A stretch of 64,000 nt of DNA from Branchiostoma floridae (GCF_000003815.2 NC_049986.1:3175231-3239230), one strand, 5' to 3'. Numbered from the stretch's first letter, positions 12,975 through 24,480 are shown. The notes: generated from the letters alone by a model not told the origin. Program-made: numbers and translations.

Positions 12975-13465
12975 ATAGGTTTGGGCCCCCTAGCGAACTG
13001 CAGGGGCAATTTTGTCAAAATCTTCCAGGGAGCATAACGGAACATAGGAATGATGGATTTCTATGATATTTAGCATGTAGGTATTTTTGGCAGAGATGTA
13101 CATAATGAAGTGAAAATTATGCAAATTTTGACTTAATTTGCATACTTTATGAGGAAAAAATCTATATTTCCAGCATTTTCCATTATAGGACTTAAATACA
13201 TGTAACATGTGAAATTGGTGGCAGGTGGAAGATTATCAGATACCAACTATGCAAATAAGTCCTAGTTTGCATAATTAATGTGAAAGTGTCCTAATTCATC
13301 GAAGTGCATGTAGTAAATGATTGGATTGTCAACATTGTGACCTGTGTAAGTTATTTAAAGGTGTCCATGACGAAGCATAAATTATGTAGATGTCCAAGTC
13401 ATTTGCATAATCAGAATATTTCATGGAGGTATGAGGTCTCCGAACTCTTGTTGTCTCTGTAACCC
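12975..13465 (-). repeat. Dispersed TACCTCCATGAA-family repeat, reverse copy 1
   Basis: This copy reads on the minus strand from the TTCATGGAGGTATGAGGTC string at about 13422 down to a GGGGCCCCCTAGC-like segment near 12985. The same order of segments occurs at 15690-17160, 50740-51868 and 53150-53800. All copies share many ATGCAAAT-like strings and a CCCCTGCAGTT segment. No coding capacity is seen. It behaves as a non-autonomous interspersed repeat. Confidence 0.75.
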
Positions 13466-14018
13466 GCTTGGTTCGTCGGATGATGGTCACATGTGCTGTC
13501 TTTTCTCTCTCTCTCTCTGGTTTTTACAACGAAGCTGAGTCAGATCATATCTCAAGTAGGAGCCAGCTATGTGAATCACATTACCGGCAGTTCGCCCAAG
13601 TAAACCGTGCCATGCCATGCCAAACTACGTCGTAGATGTATGAAGTCTGTATTTTCAGCAAAGTTAAGACATAGATTTGGTTCACATCAGTTACCACTCA
13701 CCGTTCTACAACTTAAATGATTTTGTTTGTGCTATAGAGCAGAGTCGTTTGACTGCCTCTAACTTTCTCCCAAGCAAGGATCCATACACCAGTTTGCTCT
13801 CTTTTCTTTTAACTTCTGGCACTGTCAAAGTCGTCGTACGGTTTTGAGGTCTTAAGATTTTAGCAGGCCAAGAAGACCAAGCCAACTGCTGACAAGGATG
13901 TAATACTGCTTTGTTTTAAAGGTAAACTGTCGAATTTTGTACGACGCAAGCGCGATGGTGATTGTTACAAGAATGCTTTCAATTTACGATCGTACGACGT
14001 ACGTGAACGACCACTAAC

Positions 14019-14244
14019 ACCCCTGTCACATTAGCCACGATCTTCGGGCGTATCGATGGAAGATCGGCCATTTTTAAGATCGACAGGGGGTTGCGCGTAT
14101 TTTGCACCTGAAAACCGTCCCTGTCACATATAAGCCATACTTTGTACTTTGTGCATTGTTGTGCAATAAAATTGCAATATTATTATTATAAACAAGGCTC
14201 GGGCTCTTGCCGCAGAATCGATTTTCGCCAAATGTGGCAGGGGT
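14019..14244. mobile_element. Short TIR element (MITE) upstream of the methyltransferase gene
   Basis: The left end ACCCCTGTCACATTAGCCA and the right end, whose reverse complement is ACCCCTGCCACATTTGGCG, form imperfect terminal inverted repeats of about 19 bases bounding 226 bp. There is no open frame inside. The bases flanking both ends are TA-rich but a target duplication is not certain. Its right end lies about 94 bases upstream of the methyltransferase start codon. Confidence 0.65.
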
Positions 14245-14249
14245 ATAAA
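14244..14249 (+). promoter_or_regulatory. Candidate TATA box for the methyltransferase gene
   Basis: TATAAA occurs 89 bases upstream of the ATG at 14338, directly at the right edge of the short TIR element. Position and sequence suit a core promoter, but no transcription start can be proved from sequence. Confidence 0.4.
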
Positions 14250-14337
14250 GAACATCTTGCGGCCAAAAGCCGTATTGGAACTAATTTAAAAACTATCTAT
14301 ACCCTGTGTTTATTGCTGTAGTCACGCTATACACATC

Positions 14338-17300
14338 ATGTCAGCGGAGAAAAAGACACCCCCCGAGATGTTCGACCCAAAATGCAATATGACCCCGGAA
14401 ATGACGGCAAAGCTCTACGACAACTGGTCTGGTTACTATGAAGAGGTGCGTTGCTAGCATGCTGGGTGAAAATTTACACCCTAGAAACTAGACACAAACA
14501 AACAAACAATTGGTTTACAATTTTACGATAGATACATTCTGACGTCACAGCTTTTCGACAGTGTTTACATCATAATGTATTTTCCCAGCAGATGTTAGGT
14601 CGGACCATTTTCTGATTTCTGCCATTTCCATTGCACATGCGCATCAAACCGTGAGTAAGCTTATTGTCTCTCCCCACAGGAGATTATAACGCAGCGGAAC
14701 TGCAGAGCTCCCCGTGTCTGCGCAGGCGCTGTAGCAAAAGCCCTGGGCGGGTCGGACCGAGGGAAGGCCCGGGTTCTTGACGTGGGTGCCGGGACCGGAG
14801 CGTGCGGGGAAGAGGTGAGAAGGTCCGGGTTCTTGATGTGGGTGCCGGGACCGGGGCGTGCGGGGAAGAGGTGAGAGGCCCGGGTTCTTGATGTGGGTGC
14901 CGGGACCGGAGCGTGCGGGGAAGAGGTGAGAAGGCCCGGGTTCTTGATGTGGGTGCCGGGACCGGAGCGTGCGAGGAAGAGGTGAGAAGGTCCGGGTTCT
15001 TGACGGGGGCGGGGACCGGAGCGTGCGGGGAAGAGGTGAGAAGGTCCGGGTTCTTGGGGGTGCCGGGACCCGAGCGTGCGAGGAAGAGGTGAGAAGGTCC
15101 GGTTTCTTGACGGGGGGCGGGGACCGGAGCGTGCGAGGAAGAGGTGAGAAGGTCCGGGTTCTTGACGGGGGGCGGGGACCGGAGCGTGCGGGGAAGAGGT
15201 AAGAAGTCCGAGTCAGGATTGATTGATTGATTGATTGGTTTATTGGTTAAACGCTTTATGGCTAAGTTGGGCTTCACCAACATAGACGCTGTGGACGGGA
15301 GTAAGGATTGATTAATTGATTGATTGATTGATTGATTGATTAGTTAAATGTTTTATTACTTCTTAGCTCGCGAAGTTGGGCTTTACCAACATAGACGCTG
15401 TGGACGGGAGTCAGGGCATGCTGAGCCAGGCCGAGGGGAAGCACATCTACAACCGACTCATCTGCGCCTTTGTCGGACCGAACCGTCTGGACATCGAAGC
15501 CGGTAACTCCGAGTGTTTAGACTTGGCTGGCGTTTTGACATGTTCTCCCAATGTCTTTTTACAGTTCAAATGTTGCTAAGTCTTTACTTAACGATGTCTG
15601 AGATATACATGTAGTAAATTGAATCTCCGCAAACAGTTTCATCAAGTTGGTAAATCAGTACTAAATAAGTTTCAGTTTTTTAACTAGAGTTTGGCGACCT
15701 CATACCTCCATGAAATATTTAGAGCTTTTGTAAATATTATGCAAATCGCTTGCACATTTTCATGATTTATGCATGGTGATGTTCATCACTGACTAACATA
15801 CACATGTCAAGTATAAAATTCCCATCAATAATCAGTAAGCGGTTTAGTAATTTTCGTATATATTTTGCAAATCAGTTCCTCATTAGCATACTTGGTATCT
15901 TCTTATGTTCCATCTATCATAATTTACAATTATTGAAAACAATTGAACTATGCAGTTTTCACATTAATTATGCAAATTAAGTCATTACTTTCATAACATG
16001 TATATCATTATGAACATCTTTGCCTAAGGTACCAGCATGCCTAAAATGATGTGAATCCGTCATTTCTTTCTGCAGTTGTCCTCTTTGGAATGTCTTGCCA
16101 AAATCACGATGGTAAAATTTGGCCCCAAAATTTCCAGACTTCTATGTGGGGATTTAGAACACGAATCGGGTTCGATCTGACGCGATCGCGCGCGAATTGA
16201 ACAGAACGGGCGTTCTATTGGAGGTCACTCGCGGTCATCCGCAGGTTGTTACAGTAAACACGCAGAAAACGCCCTCATTTTCCCGGGTGCCGTGCGTCAG
16301 AAGAAAAACAAACATTTTCACAAATATAAACCTTTATCTGGCAAGCTTAGTTTTGCTGCCGCTTAGTTTGGAACATGTGACATGTAACAAAGCTGCTGGT
16401 GTCACTATTGGTGACCTTGAATATTACAACACTTGTTTACGGCGGTATCAGTTACTCCATGTCCCTATCGGTGATACTAGACATACGGCCAAACATGGTA
16501 TTTAAATCGCTTACAAAACGCGGGCAAATCAACTCTTTCAGGACTTCTATTGTCGACAACTAATATCTCCAGCTTTGTGTCTTAGGGATTTTTGAAACAT
16601 GGATGCAATTTTGAATTACTAGTCTTTGAGTTAGAAAATTTGAAAAAAATGCTGATTTTTCGACCTTATTTTGGCTGTAAAAATAGTTTTAAGTAGAAGT
16701 TGAAAATATCTGAGACAGAAAGTTTTATCTTGATATCATTACCTATATGATATAAAAGATTTGTATTTTCAGTCAAATTTAGGACCAATCTAAATATGGT
16801 ATTTGTTTTTTTGGTCCACCAAACACCCTTTCTAAATCAACCAACTAGGCACATTTCAGAAAACATTGAGACAAAACTGTGCAGCACACGTACACGGTAA
16901 GATACGTGTACACACTGCCAGTTTTCATTTAATATCGACGAGGCACATGCGAGGGGTTGCTTTTCTAACTACCATGATCTGTTGGAATATGTTCCAGTTA
17001 CTGTCAGGTCCCCCGGAGCGCGCGCGCGGGAGCCCCGGTAACCCGATACCCAACGTTCGAATGGAAACTTTGGGGCCAAATTTCACCATCATGAATGCCC
17101 CTGCAGTTTCAAAAATTAATGTTAGGGGGCTGAAACTTGCGCCACTTTTAAGTTATTGAGAGGACCTGTGTCCTTTACAGACACCTATGACGCCATCGCT
17201 TGCAGCGCTGTTTTCGCACCCAACCACCTGAAGGAGGACTGCCTACCTGAGCTCATACGGGTCGCCAAACCAGGTGAGCAGAAGGTCCAGACACGCTATA

Positions 17301-17502
17301 TTCAACGTGGTGTGGATATATAGGACTAAGAAAGAAGGAAGGAAAAAGGAACAAATACGCACGCTTACGCACACAAACACACGCACGCATATACGTAAAT
17401 ATTATTCTATAACAGTTTCCGTCTCGCCCCGGCTATATCGTTATCACGTTCCTTGAGAGTACCTGCACACATGTCACTTTAGTGACAAGCTAGAGCCGCG
17501 CG

Positions 17503-17575
<73 letters not shown>

Positions 17576-17600
17576 GTGACAAGCTAGAGCCGCGCGCGCG

Positions 17601-17681
<81 letters not shown>

Positions 17682-17938
17682 CCTAACCGTCCACCTGTCG
17701 TCTATAACATATCCTATTATATCCTATAACAGCCTCCGTCTCGCCCGCAGGTGGCTATATCATCATCACGCTCCGTGAGGAGTACCTGTACATAGTGGAG
17801 GATTACATTGACAAGCTGGAGCCCGCCATGGCCCGTCTGCAGGACGAGGGACTCTGGGAACGAGTCAGCCGGGATGTCTTCAAGATGTACGAGGTCGAAG
17901 ACAAAGACGGGATCACCTTCGTCTTCAAGGTCCTGTAG
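14338..17938 (+). CDS. METTL27-like: METTL27-like class I methyltransferase, five exons
   Basis: Exons are 14338-14445, 14680-14814, 15367-15502, 17181-17273 and 17751-17938. All junctions are GT-AG and phases join cleanly to give 219 residues, close to the usual METTL27 (WBSCR27) length. Exon 2 encodes SAM-binding motif I (VLDVGAGTGACGEE, residues 68-81). Exon 3 holds the acidic end of strand beta-2 (IDAVDGSQGML). Exon 4 holds DTYDAIACSAVFAPNHL and PELIRVAKPGG, typical of this family. It is expected to be a soluble SAM-dependent methyltransferase; its substrate cannot be inferred. Intron 2 contains extra copies of the exon 2 3' end and exon 3 5' end, intron 4 contains decayed copies of the exon 5 start, and the end of the gene is triplicated. 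Only the first exon 2 donor keeps the frame open. Confidence 0.93.
14764..15203 (+). repeat. Minisatellite of eight exon-2 ends with splice donors
   Basis: Eight tandem units of about 52-56 bp begin at about 14764, 14820, 14875, 14931, 14987, 15041, 15093 and 15149. Each contains the coding sequence for SAM motif I (degenerate in later copies) followed by GAAGAG and a donor-like GTGAG (GTAAG in the last). The first unit is the genuine end of exon 2. Unit lengths are mostly not multiples of three, and reading through the second copy meets a TGA at its own donor. Confidence 0.93.
15214..15414 (+). repeat. Tandem duplication of the exon 3 start with GATT microsatellites
   Basis: The first 40-odd bases of exon 3, together with about 50 bases of upstream intron carrying a (GATT)n run, are present twice. 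The ghost copy at about 15262-15302 has 2-3 substitutions. It lacks the CTTAG acceptor found at 15362-15366 before the real exon. Confidence 0.88.
15690..17160 (+). repeat. Dispersed TACCTCCATGAA-family repeat, copy 2, split by another element
   Basis: The left part, 15690-16103, and the right part, about 17095-17160 (CCCCTGCAGTTTCAAAAATT onward), join into the same order seen in the copy at 50740-51868. A separate TIR element fills the gap. Together they make up almost all of intron 3 of the methyltransferase gene. Confidence 0.75.
16104..17094. mobile_element. TIR element nested in a dispersed repeat
   Basis: The left end TCACGATGGTAAAATTTGG continues into CCCCAAAATTTCC. The right end is its near-perfect reverse complement, giving terminal inverted repeats of about 32 bases with about four mismatches. 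The 991-bp body has no transposase-like frame. The host repeat continues on both sides, which fixes the insertion boundaries to within a few bases. It is a non-autonomous DNA element of unassigned superfamily. Confidence 0.72.
17411..17680 (+). repeat. Ghost exon 5 starts with duplicated compound microsatellite
   Basis: At 17411-17495 the sequence follows the intron end and start of exon 5 (CCGTCTCGCCC, GGCTATATC, GACAAGCTAGAGCC) with indels and substitutions. The last part, GTGACAAGCTAGAGCC, recurs at 17575-17590. Each copy runs into (GC)n, then (CA)n, then (TA)n. The alternating purine-pyrimidine tracts total about 170 bases. Confidence 0.85.
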
Positions 17939-18066
17939 CGGGCGACATTTCTGTTCAAATATGATCACCTTCGTCTACAAGCACCTGTAGCGGGCGACAT
18001 TTCGGCTCAAATGTGATCACCTTCGTCTACAAGGTCCTGTAGCGGGAGACATTTAGGCTCAAATGT
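17915..18066 (+). repeat. Triplicated gene end (last codons, stop and 3' flank)
   Basis: The segment ATCACCTTCGTCTTCAAGGT, then CCTGTAGCGGGCGACATTT and TCAAATGTGA, is repeated three times with a period of 58-60 bases. The first copy contains the real final codons and TAG. The other two, each with the equivalent TAG in place, lie in the 3' untranslated region. Confidence 0.92.
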
Positions 18067-18077
18067 GACTTGCTAAA

Positions 18078-18083
18078 AATAAA
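18078..18083 (+). terminator. Polyadenylation signal of the methyltransferase gene
   Basis: AATAAA lies 140 bases after the stop codon, on the coding strand, just beyond the triplicated gene end. It is the first canonical signal downstream. Confidence 0.65.
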
Positions 18084-18389
18084 AGTTCAATGATTAGATT
18101 CATTTTCTAGTCATGCTGGTTTTTTTTTTACATTTCAACAACATTCTCTATACTTGACGAGTGTGTTGACTAAATGATTCAATAACGATGTTTGTCCGGC
18201 CTTCTGCAATTAGGGCCTAGCGTAAATATCAATACTACCAGCCGTATAATCACCACCTGGCGAAACACACCAGCTTCGCAGGCAAGCAACGGCGACGGAG
18301 ACAAGTTCGGTTATATCGAACGGCCTGTCACACCTAAACCCATTATTTTCGTTGTTTTGCTTAGCTTCGCGTAGCCTACTTTTGCTTAG

Positions 18390-18960
18390 TTTATTTTAGT
18401 TTAGTTTAGTTTATATATCTTGGCTTAGTTTATTTCAGTTTAGTTTATTTCAGTTTAGCTTAGTTAAGTTCAGTCTAGATAAGATTTCTTTATTTCACAA
18501 GGATAGACACGTCGCCTCTCGGTGGTTGTCATCAATCATGGCACGAAAACTGGTATTTATGCACGCTTAAATCTAACGTTGTTGTGGACACTGAAATCAC
18601 AGCGTATTCATAAAGCCTCTCGTGCCTTTTCTTCGCTTGGCAAGATTTGGAACAACAGTAGTAACATTCTTCTGTCTGATCGACATTCTTACAACTGTTA
18701 TCCCTCTAGAGATTTTGTTAGTTTGTAAATATGCCGTACCTTCAAATTGAACTAATCTCTGTCGATTTTAGAATTTAGCTGTAATAGAAAATCTATCATG
18801 ATATTAATGAACGGAATATCTGACATATCTTCGATAAAATGCATCATGCCTCAAAAGTACGGTTGGATTGTTTCTCGATCTCAGTGTTGCACATGTATGT
18901 ACCCTGGTTGACAGAAATAATATCGCAGCAAACTGACGTTTTCCTTCAAGGGGCTGCGGT
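18390..18960. other. Low-complexity TTTAG run and gene-free sequence
   Basis: From 18390 to 18480 the sequence is a degenerate (TTTAG)n / TTTATTTCAG run. At about 18590-18690 a plus-strand translation (RIHKASRAFSSLGK, IWNN) faintly resembles the C-terminal part of some LINE reverse transcriptases. It is too short to call firmly. Nothing else is recognisable. Confidence 0.4.
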
Positions 18961-18967
18961 GTGCGGA

Positions 18968-19598
18968 AACAAGGCAACTCTTGCCTGCTCACCTGCCGCG
19001 GGACCTTCCCTTCCTAATCTCATTATTCTGGATTGACCAATGAGCGAGCGCCACGCCGAGGCTCAGGCCTCAAAGAAAGAAAGAAAGGCTGTAAAGTGTA
19101 ATAAGGGTTGTGTACAAGAATACTCAGCTCCATTTGTTTGTTTCACACGGAAAATATCAGGTTTCTCCGTTTGTAAGAAAATATGTCTCAGTGGTGATGT
19201 GTATGTATGTAGTCTTTTGTTCATTTGTTCCCGCGCCCAATCAGTTGGACTATGTATACTATAAAAATTTCCGGATTCCCTCGGACCATATCGACTTGTC
19301 AGGTGAATTCAAACTCAAAGGCTAACAGATCCAGTTACGTGCACATCCGATCCTCTTAGCCAGCCAGCCTGTGTAAATTTCCCCTAGTTCTGTCTGAGGC
19401 GATGGATCAGACATTTCTATTGACTAGTGGATTGGAAACATACTAATGGGCATTGATGAGGAATGGTTAGAATTTTTACGTTACATAGATCAAAAGCGAC
19501 CCTTATCAATCACTACCGGTACTGCAGCTTGGCACATACACGTACTGTCAGGTTGGTTCATGGACTGCAACAATTACACCAACTGCTAGGGGTCCCCA
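18968..19598 (+). repeat. Left arm of inverted repeat enclosing the LRR gene
   Basis: This arm is the imperfect reverse complement of about 26603-27115 plus 27695-27785. Anchors include CTAGGGGTCCCC, TGGGCATTGATGAGGAATGG, GGAAACATACTAATGGGCAT and CCGCGGGACCTTCCCTTCC. The right arm carries an extra segment of about 580 bases at 27115-27695. No open frame of interest lies in the arm. Confidence 0.85.
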
Positions 19599-19611
19599 AT
19601 GTCACGTCGAC

Positions 19612-20784
19612 TAATTAGCATTAAGTTTGACAGCTAGGTGTGACTCCCTCCAGTCAATAGTAGAGACACAACAGCAACAGATTTCTGCATTACAGAAGGA
19701 GGTAAGCTCACTACAGCTTTCTCATTCATTATCAGCTATAAGATTGTCTGCACAAGCTGAGTCATCGTCATCAGAAAAACGCCAGGATACTACTGAAAAT
19801 CTAGACTCTGAAACCACTGACAAAGACGACGCCTCCGGAGCTGAGATGGTATACGTAGGTGCAGACACTCTTCAGACAAACCACACTGAGACAATATCGG
19901 AAGCGATTGACACAACACCAAATGTCGAACAGACACAACCGGCGTCACACAGTACCGACAGGCGACAGCCAGTCCCAACAAGAGACACGCGCGAAGTCAG
20001 AGTTTATACGGACTCTATCTGGAAAGCAGTGGACACTTCTAGAATGTTTCCAAACCGCTCCACCAGTAAGGAACATGCATCAACAATAGACCACGCGACT
20101 AAGAAGATGGAACGGGTGAGCGACCCTAAAACGGCGTATGTCATACTACACGTGGCTTCAAACGACCTGGATAATAGCCAGAGAGACACCTCCTCTGTAC
20201 AAGACTGTCTCGATAAAACAACAGAGCTTATCTCATGCGCCAAGACATCTTTCCCCAATGCCACAATCGTCCTATCACAAGTACTCCCCAGAGGACACAA
20301 CATGGACTCAAACTTAAACAAAAACATTAAGGACTACAACCAGGCCGTTCTGCAACGAAGCAAGGATGACAGTAAGACTCTGTATGTCCGCCACAAGAAA
20401 CTATCCACAACACGACAGCTCTACAAACGTGATGGAATCCACCTGGACGACACCACGGGGACCAGCCTGCTGGTTGCAGATGTAAAGCGCACCATGCGTT
20501 CTGCCGAGAACAGGTCCACTTACAGTGGCAGCGGCACTTACACACCTCCCGACACATCAGCAAGGGAGCGCCAGGGGCCACGACAAAGGCAGGATCGCCA
20601 GTACCACAACGCTCGAACGCCTCAGCACCAGAGCCAGGACAGGCCCACAGGACCTCGCCATGATGCTGGAAGCTACCCACTAGGTGACTGGAGCCGCCGC
20701 CCGAACCTACACGCGTCCCAGATTCCACAACAGAAAATCATGGACATAGCGTACAAACTGTCCGAGATGCTGATGAACATTTGA
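19612..20784 (+). pseudogene. LINE ORF1 (coiled coil plus SGNH esterase-like domain), 5'-truncated
   Basis: The frame is open from the element's left edge to the stop at 20782-20784, about 390 residues. No ATG precedes the glutamine-rich coiled-coil start; the first in-frame ATG is at 19846, after that region. The central part carries blocks typical of the SGNH/GDSL esterase found in ORF1 of CR1 and L2 LINEs: YTDSIW (serine block, TDS for the usual GDS), VASNDL (asparagine block) and DGIHLDD (Asp-x-x-His block). The C-terminus is rich in Arg, Gln and Pro, suited to binding nucleic acid. Such proteins are thought to chaperone the element RNA. The frame has no internal stop, but the missing N-terminus makes this a truncated copy. 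Confidence 0.8.
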
Positions 20785-22436
20785 GCTACATATGGGAAAC
20801 AATGGCACCGTCCATCGAAGGGAAGTCTTACTTTCTTATGTCCTAATATCCCAATATGAGCATGTTATGTTTTCTTAAAAGATGAAATAGTGTACGACCG
20901 GTACGTACTCATCTATATTTTCAAAAGATAATTACCTTTAAATTCTATAGCATTTGCAGCACTTGAAATTGCTCTTGACATTCTTTTCTTTTCGGTAGTC
21001 TTTTATGGTTGTTGATGTGGCCCTAAGTTTGGCCAGCTGGAACATTCAAGGTAGTCTTTCTAGAAAATGTGTAGAATTAGATTTCTTAGAAGCTGTATGT
21101 AGATATGATATAGTTTGTGTTCAGGAAACTTGGTTAAAGCCCGATGATACTTTTCATATCAATGGATACCAACACTTTCGTAGCGACCGTAAACTCAGGA
21201 AGCGCTCCCGACGGAACTCCGGAGGGGTCGCTGTCCTTTTTAAACAAACTATCGCTAAAGGAATTTCTAAACTAAAAAGTAATAATCCTGACATCCTCTG
21301 GTGCAAACTAGATAAGGTTTTCTTTGGTTTAGAGGCAGATGTAATACTGGGATGTCTGTACCTACCTCCTGAAAACTCACCTTTATTTACCACAAAAAAG
21401 AACACAATTTTTGAAGATCTAATGGCGGACCTGGCAAAATTCAATAACTTAGGACATGTCCTTCTTCTTGGTGACATGAACTCAAGAACAGCAAATCTAC
21501 AAGAACAACATTTTGATGGCTTTGACGAAAACTCTACAAAAATTAACATTAAACCTAGAATAAACACAGACAATGTAAAAAATAAGTATGGTAGAGAATT
21601 AGTTGATCTGTGCTCGGCTGCCGACATGTTGATAGTAAACGGAAGAACGATTGGCGACCTCCCCGGAAAAAGTACATGTATAAAATATAATGGAACAAGC
21701 ACTGTAGACTATTGCATAACCAGTATACCCCTCTTTTCATCCGTACAATACTTCAAAGTTCACAATCCTACCTGGCTATCAGATCACCGCCAGATCTCTG
21801 TCTCGCTTAAAACTAACCATTCTAGCTTTAGAAATACGGATAAAGAAAAACATCTTATACATCCAAAGAAATATATCTGGGACGAAACTTCTCGTGAAAA
21901 GTTTCAGGACGCGTTTCAACTTCCTCAAATTCAAAACAAGATAAAACAGTTCATGTACAACAATACACAAACAGTGACGCTGGAAAAGCTGTTGAGGATG
22001 TTAATCATATCATTAAGATGGCAGCTGACATTTCTTTAAAATCAATTCGAGTCTCCAAAAGAAAAAAGAAACCAACTAGTAAACCATGGTATGACCAACA
22101 ATGTCGCGATCTGAGGTCAAAAATTAGAGTTCTTGCTGCTGAAATAAGGAAATATCCCTGGAGGCAAGACAAAAGACAAACATACATTTTTAAAGTAAAA
22201 GAATACAAAAAACTTGTCAAAAAGACAAAGAAACACTATACAGAGAAGAAAATGAGTCATATTTCTAAGCTATCTAAGGAAGATCCAAAATCTTTTTGGC
22301 AAGAGATTAATAAACTACGAAACCTTGAAAACGGAAGCAAAGAGGATACAGGTGAACAAATATCAACCGACGAATGGTTAGATCATTTTAAGTCAATAAA
22401 TAGCAACATCACATCAAACAAAAGAGAACAAGAATA

Positions 22437-22536
22437 NNNNNNNNNNNNNNNNNNNNNNNNNNNNNNNNNNNNNNNNNNNNNNNNNNNNNNNNNNNNNNNN
22501 NNNNNNNNNNNNNNNNNNNNNNNNNNNNNNNNNNNN
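22437..22536. other. Assembly gap (100 N)
   Basis: Exactly 100 N, a conventional placeholder, so the true length is unknown. It lies between the endonuclease and reverse transcriptase parts of the LINE. Confidence 0.99.
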
Positions 22537-24480
22537 TCATCGCTAGAGCTTCAAACGGATAATCCACTAGATTTTGATATTACAACAGAAGAAATTCGAC
22601 AGGATTATGTAACCTGAAATGCAATAAATCATGTGGAGTGGATTCAATTTCTAATGAAATGCTGAAATATAGCGCCTCTCAACTCTCACTTCCTCTGAAG
22701 AAAATGTTTAACATTTTACTACAATCCGGAACGTTCCCCCAACAATGGAGTCAAAGTATGTTAGTCCCTATACATAAAAGTGGCGAAACCACGAACCCAA
22801 CAAATTACAGAGGCATCGCCATATCCAGCTGTGTTGGCAAATTATTCACATTCATCTTAAACAAAAGACTGCAAAATTACTTAGAAAGCGAAAACTTATT
22901 GTCCCCTTTTCAATCTGGATTCAGAAAAACTTTAGAACAAGCGATAATGTTTTTGTGCTTAAAACACTGATTGACCAACAAATCTCCAAACCTGCAGGTA
23001 AACTATATGCTTGTTTCGTTGATTTCCGCAAGGCGTTTGATTCTGTGTGGCGGAACGGTTTATTTTACAAACTTTTGTCATCAGGTATAGGGGGGAACTT
23101 CTTCAAAATCATAAAATCAATGTACTCTAACGTAAGATATTGCGTAAAAACACCAAATGGCCTATCACCATACTTTCAATCATCATGTGGGGTGCGACAA
23201 GGGTGTAACCTTAGCCCCCTCCTCTTTAATTTATATCTAAACGATCTTCCTAACATATTAAATTCACGAGCGTCTGATCCTCTCAACCTACAAGACACAC
23301 CCATCAACAGCTTATTCTGGGCAGATGATCTCGTTCTTCTATCAAAATCTGAATCAGGCCTGAAGGAATGTCTAAGAACACTTGACCAATTTTGCTCCAT
23401 TTGGAAATTATCAATAAATGAAAAGAAAACTAAAGTAATGATATTCACAAAAAATGGACGGACAAACAGTCAACATTCTACATATAAAATACAAGGCCGC
23501 ACAATTGATATTACAACTTCTTATACATACCTAGGAGTCGATCTAACCCCCTCAGGTTCATTTAACCGCGCCAACAAACAGCTAAGATTGAAAGCTCTTC
23601 GGGCTTCCTCTAAACTAAAATCACTTTTATCCACAAATTTCAATCCATCCATTCGACTAGCACTTGACCTATTCAACAGTTGTATCAAACCAATTCTTCT
23701 ATACTGTGGTGAAGTTCTTGGAACTAACGCTCAAGGTAGAGACCTTATATTCCATGGTATAGAAGAAAGTCAAAATGAGAATACCAGAGATTCAATAGCT
23801 AGGATCCTCAGTACGACACTGGGATCAGAAATTCACATCCTCAGAGCTTCTCGTATCGGCAAAACATCAGACACTTCCACACCGCGCCCTGTCCTTGTTC
23901 GATTTCAAAAATACAGTGACAAACTAAACATTATCTATCAATCAAACATACTTAACAGACAAAACGTAACACTACAGCAACCAACAGTATCCTATGAAAT
24001 TGCGGATTTAGAGTTTGTACTATTGAACTATTGCAAAATTACTCTCGGCGTTCCCAAAAGCTCTATTAACGCCGCGGTCAGGGGTGAGCTTGGAGTTTTT
24101 CCTCTATACATTGATTCACAAACACAGTTGATAAAATATTGGCTTAGATTACATAGTCTCCCAAATGACAGACTCGTAAAGAAAGCTTACAATACTTCTG
24201 TTCAGCTACAACAAGACTGGGCTGTCCATGTACAAGACATGTTATGTAGACACGGCTTCCAAACTGTTTGGCTCAACCCTGCGGTGAATGCCAATCAGTT
24301 TGGAAATTTATTCAAAAACCGCCTGATAGACACATTTCTCTCTGGCTGGAGACAAGAAATAAGAAGTCTAAGCAAACTTAGTACTTATTGCAGAATCAAA
24401 AAATATTTCTGTCTTGAAAATTACCTTTCAACTGTTCAAAACAAATCCTTTAGAAATATCATTACGAAACTAAGAATTAG

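Noticed and set aside
14684-15283. A 199-codon minus-strand frame of proline/serine repeats
   Set aside because: It is the antisense of the exon 2 donor minisatellite. Its repetitiveness comes from the 56-bp units, and the plus strand has the supported gene.
16197-16505. 102-codon plus-strand frame
   Set aside because: It lies wholly inside the nested TIR element and has no transposase or other domain.
20327-20728. 133-codon minus-strand frame rich in cysteine
   Set aside because: It is antisense to LINE ORF1, whose sense frame carries the esterase-like motifs.
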